Part shown: positions 1-7,521 of the stretch, in pieces
How positions within the stretch are numbered: the stretch's first letter is position 1
Layout: every line of letters begins with the position of its first letter
Source of the DNA: Pseudomonadota bacterium
GTDB lineage: Bacteria > Pseudomonadota > Alphaproteobacteria > Rhizobiales > Tepidamorphaceae
NCBI GenBank assembly: GCA_023458595.1
Contig: JAEWYT010000002.1
Span: forward strand, 1 to 10,960
Direction of reading: 5' to 3'
DNA length: 10,960 nucleotides
Notes under the pieces: model-generated
Seen by the model: only the letters and a program-made list of their open reading frames with translations
Database searches by the model: none
What the model was told of the DNA's origin: nothing
Made by a program: the position numbers and the translations under genes

Positions 1-190
1 GGCCACAAAGCGAAGACGTTCCTCCATAACCGAACATTCTCTCCACGGCATCAACACCTCCGGCCAAAAGCCAAAAGTGTTACCCATGTGTCCGGTACAA
101 AACGTCACCTATGTCTCAGGCCGCTCAAGGTGTCCGGTCCGGACACATAGGTTACCGATTATTCCGGGAACTTGGGTGACGCTTTCGGCC
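1..190 (+). mobile_element. Probable end of an insertion sequence (IS481-like ends), no transposase in window
   Basis: The first 190 bp contain no credible gene, but they do carry the 17-bp repeat array. From memory, sequences of the type TGTTACC-x-ATGTCTCCGG commonly flank IS481-family integrase/transposase genes in alphaproteobacteria. The transposase would lie to the left of position 1. The interval 1-60 could be the tail of that element; I see no transposase motif in it. Between 190 and the DUF2390 stop at 287 I see only the stem-loop at 208-228. The family assignment is tentative. Confidence 0.4.
79..155. repeat. Three copies of a 17-bp repeat, two direct and one inverted
   Basis: Copy 1 is GTTACCCATGTGTCCGG at 79-95. 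Copy 2 is GTCACCTATGTCTCAGG at 104-120, starting 25 bp later on the same strand. Copy 3, on the opposite strand at 139-155, reads GTAACCTATGTGTCCGG. Copies 1 and 3 differ at two positions, 2 and 3 at three, and 1 and 2 at four. At 130-146 the inverted copy also contributes to a perfect 8+1+8 palindrome (GTGTCCGG, T, CCGGACAC). Such arrays fit transposase-binding sites and terminal inverted repeats. Confidence 0.8.
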
Positions 191-207
191 CGAATGGGTT
201 TTGAAGC

Positions 208-228
208 GGTTCCGGGCCGAGCGGAACC
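208..228. other. Stem-loop downstream of the last gene (weak terminator candidate)
   Basis: A perfect 7-bp inverted repeat (GGTTCCG at 208-214, CGGAACC at 222-228) with a 7-base loop lies about 60 bp past the DUF2390 stop. No T-run follows on the minus strand (the next bases are GCTTCAAAACCC), so an intrinsic terminator is only weakly supported. It is the best stem-loop I see in the downstream region. Confidence 0.25.
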
Positions 229-286
229 AGTTCGGCGCGGCGACAAAACCGACACTCTCCGGAAAGATGGGATCGGTCCAGATCGG

Positions 287-811
287 TCAGACGGCCCCGT
301 CAGGACCGGGTCGCCGGTCTGCGACCTCGGCCACCGCCGATACCACCCGGTCGATCTCCCCCTCCCCGGCAGTCGCGCTGTCGTCGAAGAAGGAAAGCAC
401 CGTCTCGATGTTCTTCCTGACCGGCGCGTCCGTGCGGCCGTCGTCGACCGGCCCGGGCACCACCTGCTCCAGGACGGACAACGCCATGCGCTCTCCGTAC
501 AGTTCGGCGTGTCCGATCAATCGGCGCAGTTCCGCGACGTCTCCGGCCGCCCCCAGGGACGGCACCTGCTTCAGGTGCCGGCGAACCGCGCGCAACGGCT
601 TGATGACGTCGTCGCGCCATTGGCGGACGGCCTCGGAGAGCGTTTCGACGTCGGCGCGCGACAACGCCCGACCACGCGTCGCCTGCCATGCGGCAGACAG
701 CACGACCGTCACGTCGACGCCGAACTCGTCCTGCCAGCGCAGGCATATCGGCGACACGCCGTCCATGGCGTAGACGGCAACGGCGAAGTCCCACAAAGAC
801 GAACTACGCAT
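287..811 (-). CDS. DUF2390 / TIGR02444 family protein
   Basis: This 174-residue, mostly alpha-helical protein has the N-terminal pattern of the TIGR02444/DUF2390 family. SLWDFAVAVYAMDGVSPICL (5-24) is followed by WQDEFGVDVTVVLSAAW (26-42) and WRDDVIKPLRAVRRHLK (65-81). The family occurs in proteobacteria and has no established biochemical function. The ATG at 811 opens directly on the conserved block. It begins 20 bp after the aldehyde dehydrogenase stop, with only a weak purine stretch upstream. The C-terminal 40 residues are acidic and low in complexity. It may be co-transcribed with the catabolic genes, but its widespread occurrence outside such operons suggests it is a neighbour and not a pathway enzyme. 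No signal peptide or membrane segment is seen. Confidence 0.83.
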   Translation of the reverse strand: MRSSSLWDFAVAVYAMDGVSPICLRWQDEFGVDVTVVLSAAWQATRGRALSRADVETLSEAVRQWRDDVIKPLRAVRRHLKQVPSLGAAGDVAELRRLIGHAELYGERMALSVLEQVVPGPVDDGRTDAPVRKNIETVLSFFDDSATAGEGEIDRVVSAVAEVADRRPGPDGAV

Positions 812-831
812 GTCGCTGGCCCGCGGGCATA

Positions 832-2298
832 TCAGGACGACGCGTGCGAGACGAACTTGTCGACCAGATAGGCCTCGATCGCTTCCAACCCGCCTTCCGA
901 GCCATGGCCCGAATCCTTGACGCCGCCGAACGGCACTTCGGCGAGACCCAGGCCGTGATGATTGATCGACAGCATGCCCGCGGCGATATCGGCGGAGATC
1001 CTCGACGCGCGATCGCTCGAGCGCGTGTAGGCATAGGCCGAGAGACCGTAGTTCAGCCGGTTGGCCTCGGCCACGGCGTCCTCGTAGGTTTCGAAGGATG
1101 ACAGCAGGGCGAGCGGACCGAACGGCTCCTCCGTCATCGCGCGCGCTTCCCCGGAAACATTGGCCAGCACGGTCGGCTCGAAGAAGTAGCCCTTGTTGCC
1201 GACGCGCTTGCCGCCCGCGACGCGTGCCGCGCCCCGCTTCACGGCGTCGTCTATCAGCGTTTCGACGGCGTTCAGCCGGCGCTCGTTCGCCAGCGGCCCC
1301 ATGGTGGTGTCCTCGGCCATGCCGTTGCCGACGCGAATCTTCGACACGTGGTCGAGAAACCGGTCGGTGAACGCCTCGAAGACCTTGTCCTGAACGAGGA
1401 AGCGGGTCGGGGCGATGCACACCTGCCCGGCATTGCGGAACTTCGACGCCGCCAGGACCCTCGCCGCCTTGTCGAGATCGGCATCGTCGAAGACGATGGC
1501 CGGAGCATGTCCGCCGAGCTCCATGGTGACCAGCTTCATATGCGCGCCGGCGAGCGACGCGAGCTGCTTGCCCACCGCCGTCGAGCCGGTGAAGGAGACC
1601 TTGCGGATCACCGGGTGCGCGATGAGGTGGCCTGAGATCTCCGCCGGCACGCCGTAGACGAGATTGATCACGCCGTCCGGCAGCCCGGCATCGGCCAGCG
1701 CCCTCACCAGTTCGGCCGGAGCGCCCGGCGTCTCCTCGGCAGGCTTGATGATGACCGAGCAACCGGCGGCGAGCGCCGAGCCCAGCTTCCTGGCCGACTG
1801 GCTGACGGGGAAGTTCCAGGGCGTGAAGGCGGCGACCGGTCCGGCCGGCTCCCGGAAGACGAGCTGACTGACGCCGGGCAGGCGCGAGGGAATGATGCGC
1901 CCGTAGGTCCTGCGGGCCTCCTCGCCGCACCATTCGAGCATCTCGGCCGACGAGCCGATCTCGATCTCCGCTTCGGCCAGGGGCTTTCCCTGTTCGCGCG
2001 TCAGGATCTCGGCGATCAGCCGCTTGCGCTCGCGCAGGAGCTGCGCGGCGGTCTTCAGCACTTCGGCCCGCTTCAGCGGCGAAGCGGCCTTCCATATCCG
2101 AAAGCCCCTGTCCGCGGCCGCAAGCGCGCTGTCGAGGTCCTCGGCGCCGGCTCTCGCCACCGTTCCGATGACCTCCTCGGTCGCCGGGTCGACGACGTCG
2201 ATCGTCGCGCCCGATGCGGCCGCACGCCAGGTCCCGTCGATGAACAGATCGACGTGGTGGCCGGCGCCCGGCCGGCCGGTATCGGTGTTCGCGTTCAT
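832..2298 (-). CDS. NAD(P)-dependent aldehyde dehydrogenase, succinate-semialdehyde-dehydrogenase type
   Basis: This 488-residue aldehyde dehydrogenase has a complete active site. FTPWNFP contains N162, IKPAEETPG contains K185, the cofactor loop is FTGSTAVGK (236-244), the general base is E260 in ELGGHAPAIVF, the nucleophile is C294 in NAGQVCIAPTRF, and E391 lies in EEPFGP. Overall the pattern (MELGGHAPAIVFDDADLDKA, a C-terminal PFGGVKDSGHGSEGG) resembles GabD-type and related semialdehyde dehydrogenases. The predicted reaction oxidises a semialdehyde, such as succinate semialdehyde, to the acid for entry into central metabolism. The ATG at 2298 has AGGAG about 11 bases upstream and lies 34 bp after the hydrolase stop. 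As the last recognisable enzyme of the operon it probably catalyses the last pathway step. Exact aldehyde specificity is not readable from sequence. Confidence 0.92.
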   Translation of the reverse strand: MNANTDTGRPGAGHHVDLFIDGTWRAAASGATIDVVDPATEEVIGTVARAGAEDLDSALAAADRGFRIWKAASPLKRAEVLKTAAQLLRERKRLIAEILTREQGKPLAEAEIEIGSSAEMLEWCGEEARRTYGRIIPSRLPGVSQLVFREPAGPVAAFTPWNFPVSQSARKLGSALAAGCSVIIKPAEETPGAPAELVRALADAGLPDGVINLVYGVPAEISGHLIAHPVIRKVSFTGSTAVGKQLASLAGAHMKLVTMELGGHAPAIVFDDADLDKAARVLAASKFRNAGQVCIAPTRFLVQDKVFEAFTDRFLDHVSKIRVGNGMAEDTTMGPLANERRLNAVETLIDDAVKRGAARVAGGKRVGNKGYFFEPTVLANVSGEARAMTEEPFGPLALLSSFETYEDAVAEANRLNYGLSAYAYTRSSDRASRISADIAAGMLSINHHGLGLAEVPFGGVKDSGHGSEGGLEAIEAYLVDKFVSHASS

Positions 2299-2332
2299 TT
2301 CGAGGTCTGCTCCTGCATGTACTGCGCCGCCG

Positions 2333-3139
2333 TCAGCACCCCAGGCGGTCGAGGAATCGCCCCGCCGCTTCGGCGAATTCGGGGGGCTGTTCGATGGCCG
2401 ACAGATGCGCCGTCGCCAGCTCGATGAGATCGCCGTGTCCGATGCCGTCCAGCACGCTCCTGCCCGTCGCCGGCGGCGTGGACGCATCGTGACGCCCGGT
2501 CACCACCAGAACCGGGCAGCGGATCGAGGCGAGCGCCACCGTCATGTCGGCTTCGCCGAGAACCGCGCAGCAGGCGGCGTATCCCTCCGGCGGGGTCGCC
2601 GCGATCATGTCGCGCACCGTCTCGACCTGGTCCGGATTTTCGGCCCGGAAGCCGGCGGTCAGCCAGCGCTCCAGTGTGCCGGCGGCGAGCGGGCCGACAC
2701 CCTCGCTTCGCGCGACCTGCGCACGCTCGCACCACATCGAGGCCGGCGGGAAGGCCGGCGCCGTATTCGCCAGGATCAGCCCCGAAACGCGGTCCGGACG
2801 GTGCGCCGCCAGCCACATGCCCGTCAGACCGCCGAGCGACAGGCCGCAGAAGCAGGCGCGCGCGATCCCCAGTGCATCGAGGATGGCGACGACATCCTCA
2901 CCGAGCCGGGACAGCGAATAGGGACCGGCCGGGACGTCCGAATTGCCGTGTCCTCTCGTGTCGTAGGTGACGAGACGGCCGCGCTCCCCGAGCGCCGCGA
3001 CGACCCCGTCCCACATCCGCCGGTCCGCCGCCAGCGAATTGGAGAAGACGAGCGCGGGTCCGGCCGGATCGCCCCGCGTGGCGACGGACAGGAAGACGCC
3101 GGGCTCGACCTCGATCCTGGACACGACCGGCGACGTCAT
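2333..3139 (-). CDS. Alpha/beta hydrolase, 3-oxoadipate enol-lactonase (PcaD)-like
   Basis: This 268-residue alpha/beta-hydrolase closely follows the PcaD pattern. An SNSLAADRRMWD oxyanion strand (33-44) is followed by YDTRGHGNSD (59-68) and the nucleophile elbow GLSLGG with S101. The acid is D218 in GRHDASTPP, and the base is H245 in AHLSAIEQP, a strongly PcaD-like tail. The catalytic triad is complete. PcaD hydrolyses a 3H-furan-2-one (enol-lactone) in the beta-ketoadipate pathway. No other beta-ketoadipate gene is present, so the substrate here is probably a different enol-lactone, lactam or ester made by the preceding enzymes. The ATG at 3139 overlaps the coxG-like stop and has AAGGTGG about 9 bases upstream. 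Longer in-frame readings into upstream genes are artefacts of G+C-rich frames. It is cytosolic, with no signal peptide. Confidence 0.9.
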   Translation of the reverse strand: MTSPVVSRIEVEPGVFLSVATRGDPAGPALVFSNSLAADRRMWDGVVAALGERGRLVTYDTRGHGNSDVPAGPYSLSRLGEDVVAILDALGIARACFCGLSLGGLTGMWLAAHRPDRVSGLILANTAPAFPPASMWCERAQVARSEGVGPLAAGTLERWLTAGFRAENPDQVETVRDMIAATPPEGYAACCAVLGEADMTVALASIRCPVLVVTGRHDASTPPATGRSVLDGIGHGDLIELATAHLSAIEQPPEFAEAAGRFLDRLGC

Positions 3140-3609
3140 TGCGAGACCGCCACCTTGGCGCTGCTGTTCTCCAGCTCGCCTTTCAGCGTGTTGAAGAAGC
3201 GCTTGATCAGATGCCTGGAAACGCTGCTCAGAATGCGCTGGCCGACCCCGGCGACAAGGCCGCCGACCTCGCCCGTGCCCTCGTAGGACAACCGCGACAT
3301 GCCGTCCTCGCCCGCGCCGAGCTCGAACTTCGCCGCCCCCTTGCCGTGGCCGAGCGTGCCCGATCCGTCCACCGAGATCCGGCAGCTTCTCGGCGCGTCC
3401 TTGTCCGACAGCGCGATACTGCCCTCGAACGTCCCGCCGACGGCCGCGACCTTGAGCTGCATCTCGACGCGATACTGGTCCGGACCCGTTTCCCACATGG
3501 CGTTGCAGCCGGGAATGCACCGCGCCAGGACGTCCGGATCGTTGAGCGCCGCCCAGAGCTCCTCGACCGATGTGCGGATCTGTTCCTCTCCGCCGATGGT
3601 GAGTTTCAT
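3136..3609 (-). CDS. CoxG-like SRPBCC protein
   Basis: This 157-residue SRPBCC/START-like protein belongs to the CO-dehydrogenase subunit G family. The diagnostic N-terminal helix reads EELWAALNDPDVLARCIPGC (16-35). A beta-grip with LKVAAVGGTFEGS (52-64) follows, and the C-terminal helix carries GEVGGLVAGVGQRIL (113-127). CoxG proteins accompany CoxMSL-type enzymes and have been linked to attaching the CO dehydrogenase to the membrane and passing electrons to quinone. Some homologues carry a C-terminal membrane segment, but none is seen here. It starts 12 bp after the amidohydrolase stop with a GAGGCGG ribosome site just upstream. Its stop overlaps the next start (ATGA). I infer that it serves the Mo-hydroxylase of this operon, perhaps linking it to the respiratory chain. 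A ligand-binding role for a hydrophobic substrate is the alternative. Confidence 0.88.
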   Translation of the reverse strand: MKLTIGGEEQIRTSVEELWAALNDPDVLARCIPGCNAMWETGPDQYRVEMQLKVAAVGGTFEGSIALSDKDAPRSCRISVDGSGTLGHGKGAAKFELGAGEDGMSRLSYEGTGEVGGLVAGVGQRILSSVSRHLIKRFFNTLKGELENSSAKVAVSQ

Positions 3610-3621
3610 GGCCGCCTCGGA

Positions 3622-4596
3622 CTAGAACAAGCTGGCGGCGAGACCGCCATTGATCATGTCCGCCTCGGCGGACGAAAAGCCGGCCTCGGCGACGACCTTC
3701 ATCGGCGTCAGGTCGCCGATGGGGAACGGCATGTCCGACCCCATCATGATCCGGTCCGCGCCGACGATGCTCGCCAGATAGCGCAGCGCACGCGGGTCCT
3801 GGACGATCGTATCGTAGTAGAGGGCAGCAAGGGCCGCGTCGGGATCGCTCAGGTTTTCCCGGTCGATCGTGAAGTTGCGGCGCAGGCGGCCGATGATGTA
3901 GGGCAGCGCCGCCCCGCCGATGCCGACGATGATCCCGGCGTTCGGATAGCGCGTGACGTGGCCGGAATAGATGATGCGCGAAACCGCGATCAGCGTGTCG
4001 GTGATCCTGCCGACCGCGTTCGCCATGCCGTAGTCGTGAACCCGATCGTCGCCGCTTTCGAATACCGGATGGATGAACAGCGCGGCCCCCAAGTCGTCGG
4101 CGGCCTGCCAGAACGGGTCCAGCGAGGGATCGTCGAGAACGCCGCCGCGTCCCTTGGGCTGGGTGCCGATCATCGCGCCCTTCAGTCCCGCCGCGTGCGC
4201 CTCGCGCAGCACGTCTGCTGCCGCGCCGCCGTCCTGCAGCGGAACCGTCGCCAGCGGCTGGAAGCGCGGCTGGGTGGCGGCCAGGCCCGCCAGGTGCTCG
4301 TTGATCAGCCGCGACCATTCCCGGCCCTCGTCCGTCGGCAGTTCGTAGCCGAACATGTCCAGCCAGCCGCCGAAGACCTGGCGGTCGATTCCCTGCTCGT
4401 CCATCCAGCCGAGCCGGCCGGCGATGTCCTGCAGCGGCCGGGAGACGGGTCGGGTCGGCTTGTGCCCGGCGAACGCGAAGGCGAGCGATCCCCCCTCGGC
4501 CTCGACCAGCCCGACCGAAGGAAAGTCCGCCGCGCGCGACCGGATCGCGTCCAGAAGGGAGGGTGGCACGATATGGGCGTGGCAGTCGATCTTCAT
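3622..4596 (-). CDS. Amidohydrolase-2 / ACMSD-like protein with altered active-site His
   Basis: This 324-residue TIM-barrel protein belongs to the amidohydrolase 2 family, which includes ACMSD, gamma-resorcylate and other metal-dependent decarboxylases as well as hydrolases. Visible landmarks are the N-terminal DCHAH metal motif (H6, H8), the FIHP metal His (H176) and the late GSDMPFP Asp (D288). The segment that normally reads HGGGALPY is IGGAALPY here (226-233), so the catalytic His is Ile226. The C-terminal GGNA-type motif is also changed, to GGLAASLF. The ATG at 4596 was preferred over one eight codons upstream because it puts MKIDCHAH at the N-terminus, forms an ATGA overlap with the large-subunit stop, and has AGAGG 7 bases upstream. 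It probably acts on an intermediate of the pathway, as a second decarboxylase, a hydrolase or a hydratase. The missing His makes classical ACMSD chemistry doubtful. Confidence 0.88.
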   Translation of the reverse strand: MKIDCHAHIVPPSLLDAIRSRAADFPSVGLVEAEGGSLAFAFAGHKPTRPVSRPLQDIAGRLGWMDEQGIDRQVFGGWLDMFGYELPTDEGREWSRLINEHLAGLAATQPRFQPLATVPLQDGGAAADVLREAHAAGLKGAMIGTQPKGRGGVLDDPSLDPFWQAADDLGAALFIHPVFESGDDRVHDYGMANAVGRITDTLIAVSRIIYSGHVTRYPNAGIIVGIGGAALPYIIGRLRRNFTIDRENLSDPDAALAALYYDTIVQDPRALRYLASIVGADRIMMGSDMPFPIGDLTPMKVVAEAGFSSAEADMINGGLAASLF

Positions 4597-6989
4597 GTAC
4601 AAACCTCTTGTTCGGTGCACGCCGCGGCGATCGCGTCGCCGATGGCTGAAATACGGATGGGCAGTTTCGAGAAGCTCACGCCGAGCGGAGCCACGGCATC
4701 GTTGATGGCCGAGGAAACGGCGGCGGGGGCGCCGAGGTAGCCGCTCTCGCCCGATCCCTTCTGGCCGAGCGCCGTGTAGGGGGACGGCGTGCAGTGCGAG
4801 ACGACGTCCACGGCGGGGATTTCGTGGCTGGACGGCAGCAGGTAGTCCATGAGGCTCTGGGACAGCAGTTGGCCCTCGCCGTCGTAGACGAATTCCTCGA
4901 ACAGGGCCGCGCCGACACCGTGCGCAATCCCGCCCATGGTCATGCCGCGAACGATGTCGGGATTGATGACCGTCCCGCAGTCATGACCGACGACGTAGCG
5001 GTGGAATCTGGGATGGCCGAGTTCCGGATCGATCGATACGAGCACCAGGTGGAATTCGAAGGAATAGCAGGGATACATCTGCACGCGCCCGTCCTCGGGC
5101 AGCGTACCGCCCTGCGGCACCTGCATGACGTCCGTCACCTCGAGGCCGGGCGGCATTCCCGGCGGCAGGCGATGGAATTGCCTGTGGCCGATGTCCACCA
5201 GCTCGTTCCAGCTCAGCACCGAACCGTCGGGCGCGGCGACGCTGCCTTCCAGGTACTCGACGTCGCCGGGATCGCAGCCGAACTGGTGGGCGGCGATACG
5301 CTTAAACTTCGCCTTCAGCTTGTTCGCCGCGTTGTGGCACGCGCCCCCCAGCATGATCGCCATGCGGCTGCCGACGGGCGAGTTGGACGGCAGGCAGGAC
5401 AGGCTGTCCGGCCTCGTCACGCGGATCCCTTCCGGATCGATCTGCAGCACCTCGGCGACGACCGTCGAGGCGAGGGTCTCGTGGCCCTGCCCCGCCGAGG
5501 TCGTGTGGATGGTCACGCAGACGCCGCCGAGCGCGTCGACCATGATGCGGCAGGAATCCATCCACGTCGTGGTCGTGTTCTTCTCGTTCAGCAGCGGCTC
5601 GAACGAGGAGTTGCCGCCGCTCGGCTCCAGGCAGGCGGCGATCCCGATGCCGGCCAGCAGTCCGTCGCGCCGCAGCGCGTCGCGCTCGGCGACGAGATCG
5701 TCGTAGCCGACATGCGCCAGAACCTTGTCCACGACGGTGTGATAGTCGCCGCTGTCGTAGCTCGAGCCGCTCGGGATGAGATAGGGAAACTCGCGCGCGC
5801 GGATGAAGTTGCGCCGGCGGACGTCCAGCCGGTCGACGCACAGGGCTCCGGCGACCCTGTCGAGCGCCGTCTCGATGGCGTAGTTGGTCGGAGCCTGCCC
5901 GAAACCGCGCACGGCTTCCTGCGCGGCCTTGTTCGTCGTCACCGAAACGGCCCGATAGGATACGCTTTCGATCCTGTACGGGCCGACGATCGCGCCGATC
6001 GGCTTGCCGAGCTGGAAGGGCGCGCGACCGGCATAGGCGCCGGCATTGTCCAGCGCCCGCATCTTCATCGACTTGATGACGCCCTCGTCGTCGAACGCCA
6101 CCTCGACGTCGAACATGCGGTCGGGCCCATGCGCGTCGCCGGCGCGCATGTTCTCAAGCCGGTCCTCGAGCAGCCGCACCGGCCGCGAAACGAGGCGCGA
6201 CAGATGGGCGGCCAGGACCGTGTGCTTGATGCCCCGCTTGACGCCGAAGCTCCCGCCCACATCCACGTCGTGGTGGACCCGCACCGAATTGGCGGGAATG
6301 CGCAGGGCGCGCGCGATCTGGTCGGGATATTTCGGCATCTGGATCGAGGCCCAGACGTCGAGCACCTTCGTCCAGCCGTCCCACGAGGCGACCACGCCGA
6401 ACGGCTCGATCGGCACGGAGGAATTGCGCCCCCAGATCACCCGGAACGAAAGGCGCCGCGATGCCTCGGCGAAATGCCGGTCGACATCGCCCCAGACGAA
6501 GGTCTTGTCGAGCAGCACGTTTGAGCCGTGCCCTGCATGAACCGGCGTGCTGTCATCGGCATACGCGGCTTCCGGATCGAGGACGAAGGGCAACTCTTCG
6601 TAGGTGACGCGCACCTTCTCGGCCGCGTCCTCGGCGAGCGCCCGCGTTTCCGCCACGACCGCAACGACCCATTCACCGGCATAGCGGGCCTGCCCGACCG
6701 CCAGCGGATAGCGCCGGACGTGGGGCGTATCGAGCCCGTTCATGAGCGGCGCCGTCGCTTCGGCGAGCTCGGCACCGGACAGGACGCACAGCACGCCCGG
6801 CATCTTCAGCGCCGCCGAAGCGTCGATGTCGGCGATGCGCGCGGCCGCATAGGGCGAAGGCACCAGCGCGACATGGGCCATTCCCGGCAAGGCGATGTCG
6901 GCCACGAAGCGGCCGCGCCCGGCGACGAAGCGGCGATCCTCAACGACCCGTCGCTTGCGCGAAACGACCCTGAACTGATTCGATACCAT
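4593..6989 (-). CDS. Molybdenum hydroxylase large, Mo-pterin subunit (CoxL/XdhB-type, not a true CO dehydrogenase)
   Basis: This 798-residue catalytic subunit hydroxylates an activated ring carbon or aldehyde with water-derived oxygen. The aldehyde-oxidase a/b hammerhead domain spans about residues 18-140 and the Mo-cofactor-binding domain about 150-760. Motifs are GGSFGVKRG (245-253), the EAVRGFGQAP loop (358-367), GQGHET (500-505) and GQKGSGESG (742-750), whose E748 is the conserved catalytic base. The loop around residue 361 is VRGFGQAP and lacks the AYRCSFR Cu/Mo-site motif that marks genuine CoxL of aerobic CO dehydrogenase. CO oxidation is therefore unlikely, and an (hetero)aromatic hydroxylase is more likely. 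The ATG has an AGGA about 6 bases upstream. The TGA stop overlaps the next start (ATGA). It works with the FAD and 2Fe-2S subunits encoded directly before it. No Mo-cofactor insertion factor (XdhC/CoxI or CoxD type) is encoded in the window. Confidence 0.94.
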   Translation of the reverse strand: MVSNQFRVVSRKRRVVEDRRFVAGRGRFVADIALPGMAHVALVPSPYAAARIADIDASAALKMPGVLCVLSGAELAEATAPLMNGLDTPHVRRYPLAVGQARYAGEWVVAVVAETRALAEDAAEKVRVTYEELPFVLDPEAAYADDSTPVHAGHGSNVLLDKTFVWGDVDRHFAEASRRLSFRVIWGRNSSVPIEPFGVVASWDGWTKVLDVWASIQMPKYPDQIARALRIPANSVRVHHDVDVGGSFGVKRGIKHTVLAAHLSRLVSRPVRLLEDRLENMRAGDAHGPDRMFDVEVAFDDEGVIKSMKMRALDNAGAYAGRAPFQLGKPIGAIVGPYRIESVSYRAVSVTTNKAAQEAVRGFGQAPTNYAIETALDRVAGALCVDRLDVRRRNFIRAREFPYLIPSGSSYDSGDYHTVVDKVLAHVGYDDLVAERDALRRDGLLAGIGIAACLEPSGGNSSFEPLLNEKNTTTTWMDSCRIMVDALGGVCVTIHTTSAGQGHETLASTVVAEVLQIDPEGIRVTRPDSLSCLPSNSPVGSRMAIMLGGACHNAANKLKAKFKRIAAHQFGCDPGDVEYLEGSVAAPDGSVLSWNELVDIGHRQFHRLPPGMPPGLEVTDVMQVPQGGTLPEDGRVQMYPCYSFEFHLVLVSIDPELGHPRFHRYVVGHDCGTVINPDIVRGMTMGGIAHGVGAALFEEFVYDGEGQLLSQSLMDYLLPSSHEIPAVDVVSHCTPSPYTALGQKGSGESGYLGAPAAVSSAINDAVAPLGVSFSKLPIRISAIGDAIAAACTEQEVCT

Positions 6990-7038
6990 GCCTGTCCTAT
7001 CCGACTTTCGCGTGCGCCCGGCCGTCGCCGGGGACGCG

Positions 7039-7517
<479 letters not shown>

Positions 7518-7521
<4 letters not shown>

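Noticed and set aside
208..228. Intrinsic terminator for the operon
   Set aside because: The stem-loop is perfect but short, and no T-run follows on the minus strand, so it is listed only as a weak candidate.
77..871. Plus-strand open frame starting in the repeat region and running across the DUF2390 gene
   Set aside because: The translation is Arg/Asp/Gly-rich with no family pattern, and the opposite strand holds a recognisable protein.
3139..4740. Long plus-strand open frame (533 codons) opposite the amidohydrolase and CoxG-like genes
   Set aside because: It spans two well-supported minus-strand genes and their junction, and has no domain-like sequence.
4794..6524. Long plus-strand open frame (576 codons) opposite the Mo-pterin subunit gene
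   Set aside because: It is antisense to a gene with clear family motifs, its translation is rich in Arg, Asp, His and Val with no recognisable domain, and such frames are expected opposite G+C-rich coding DNA.
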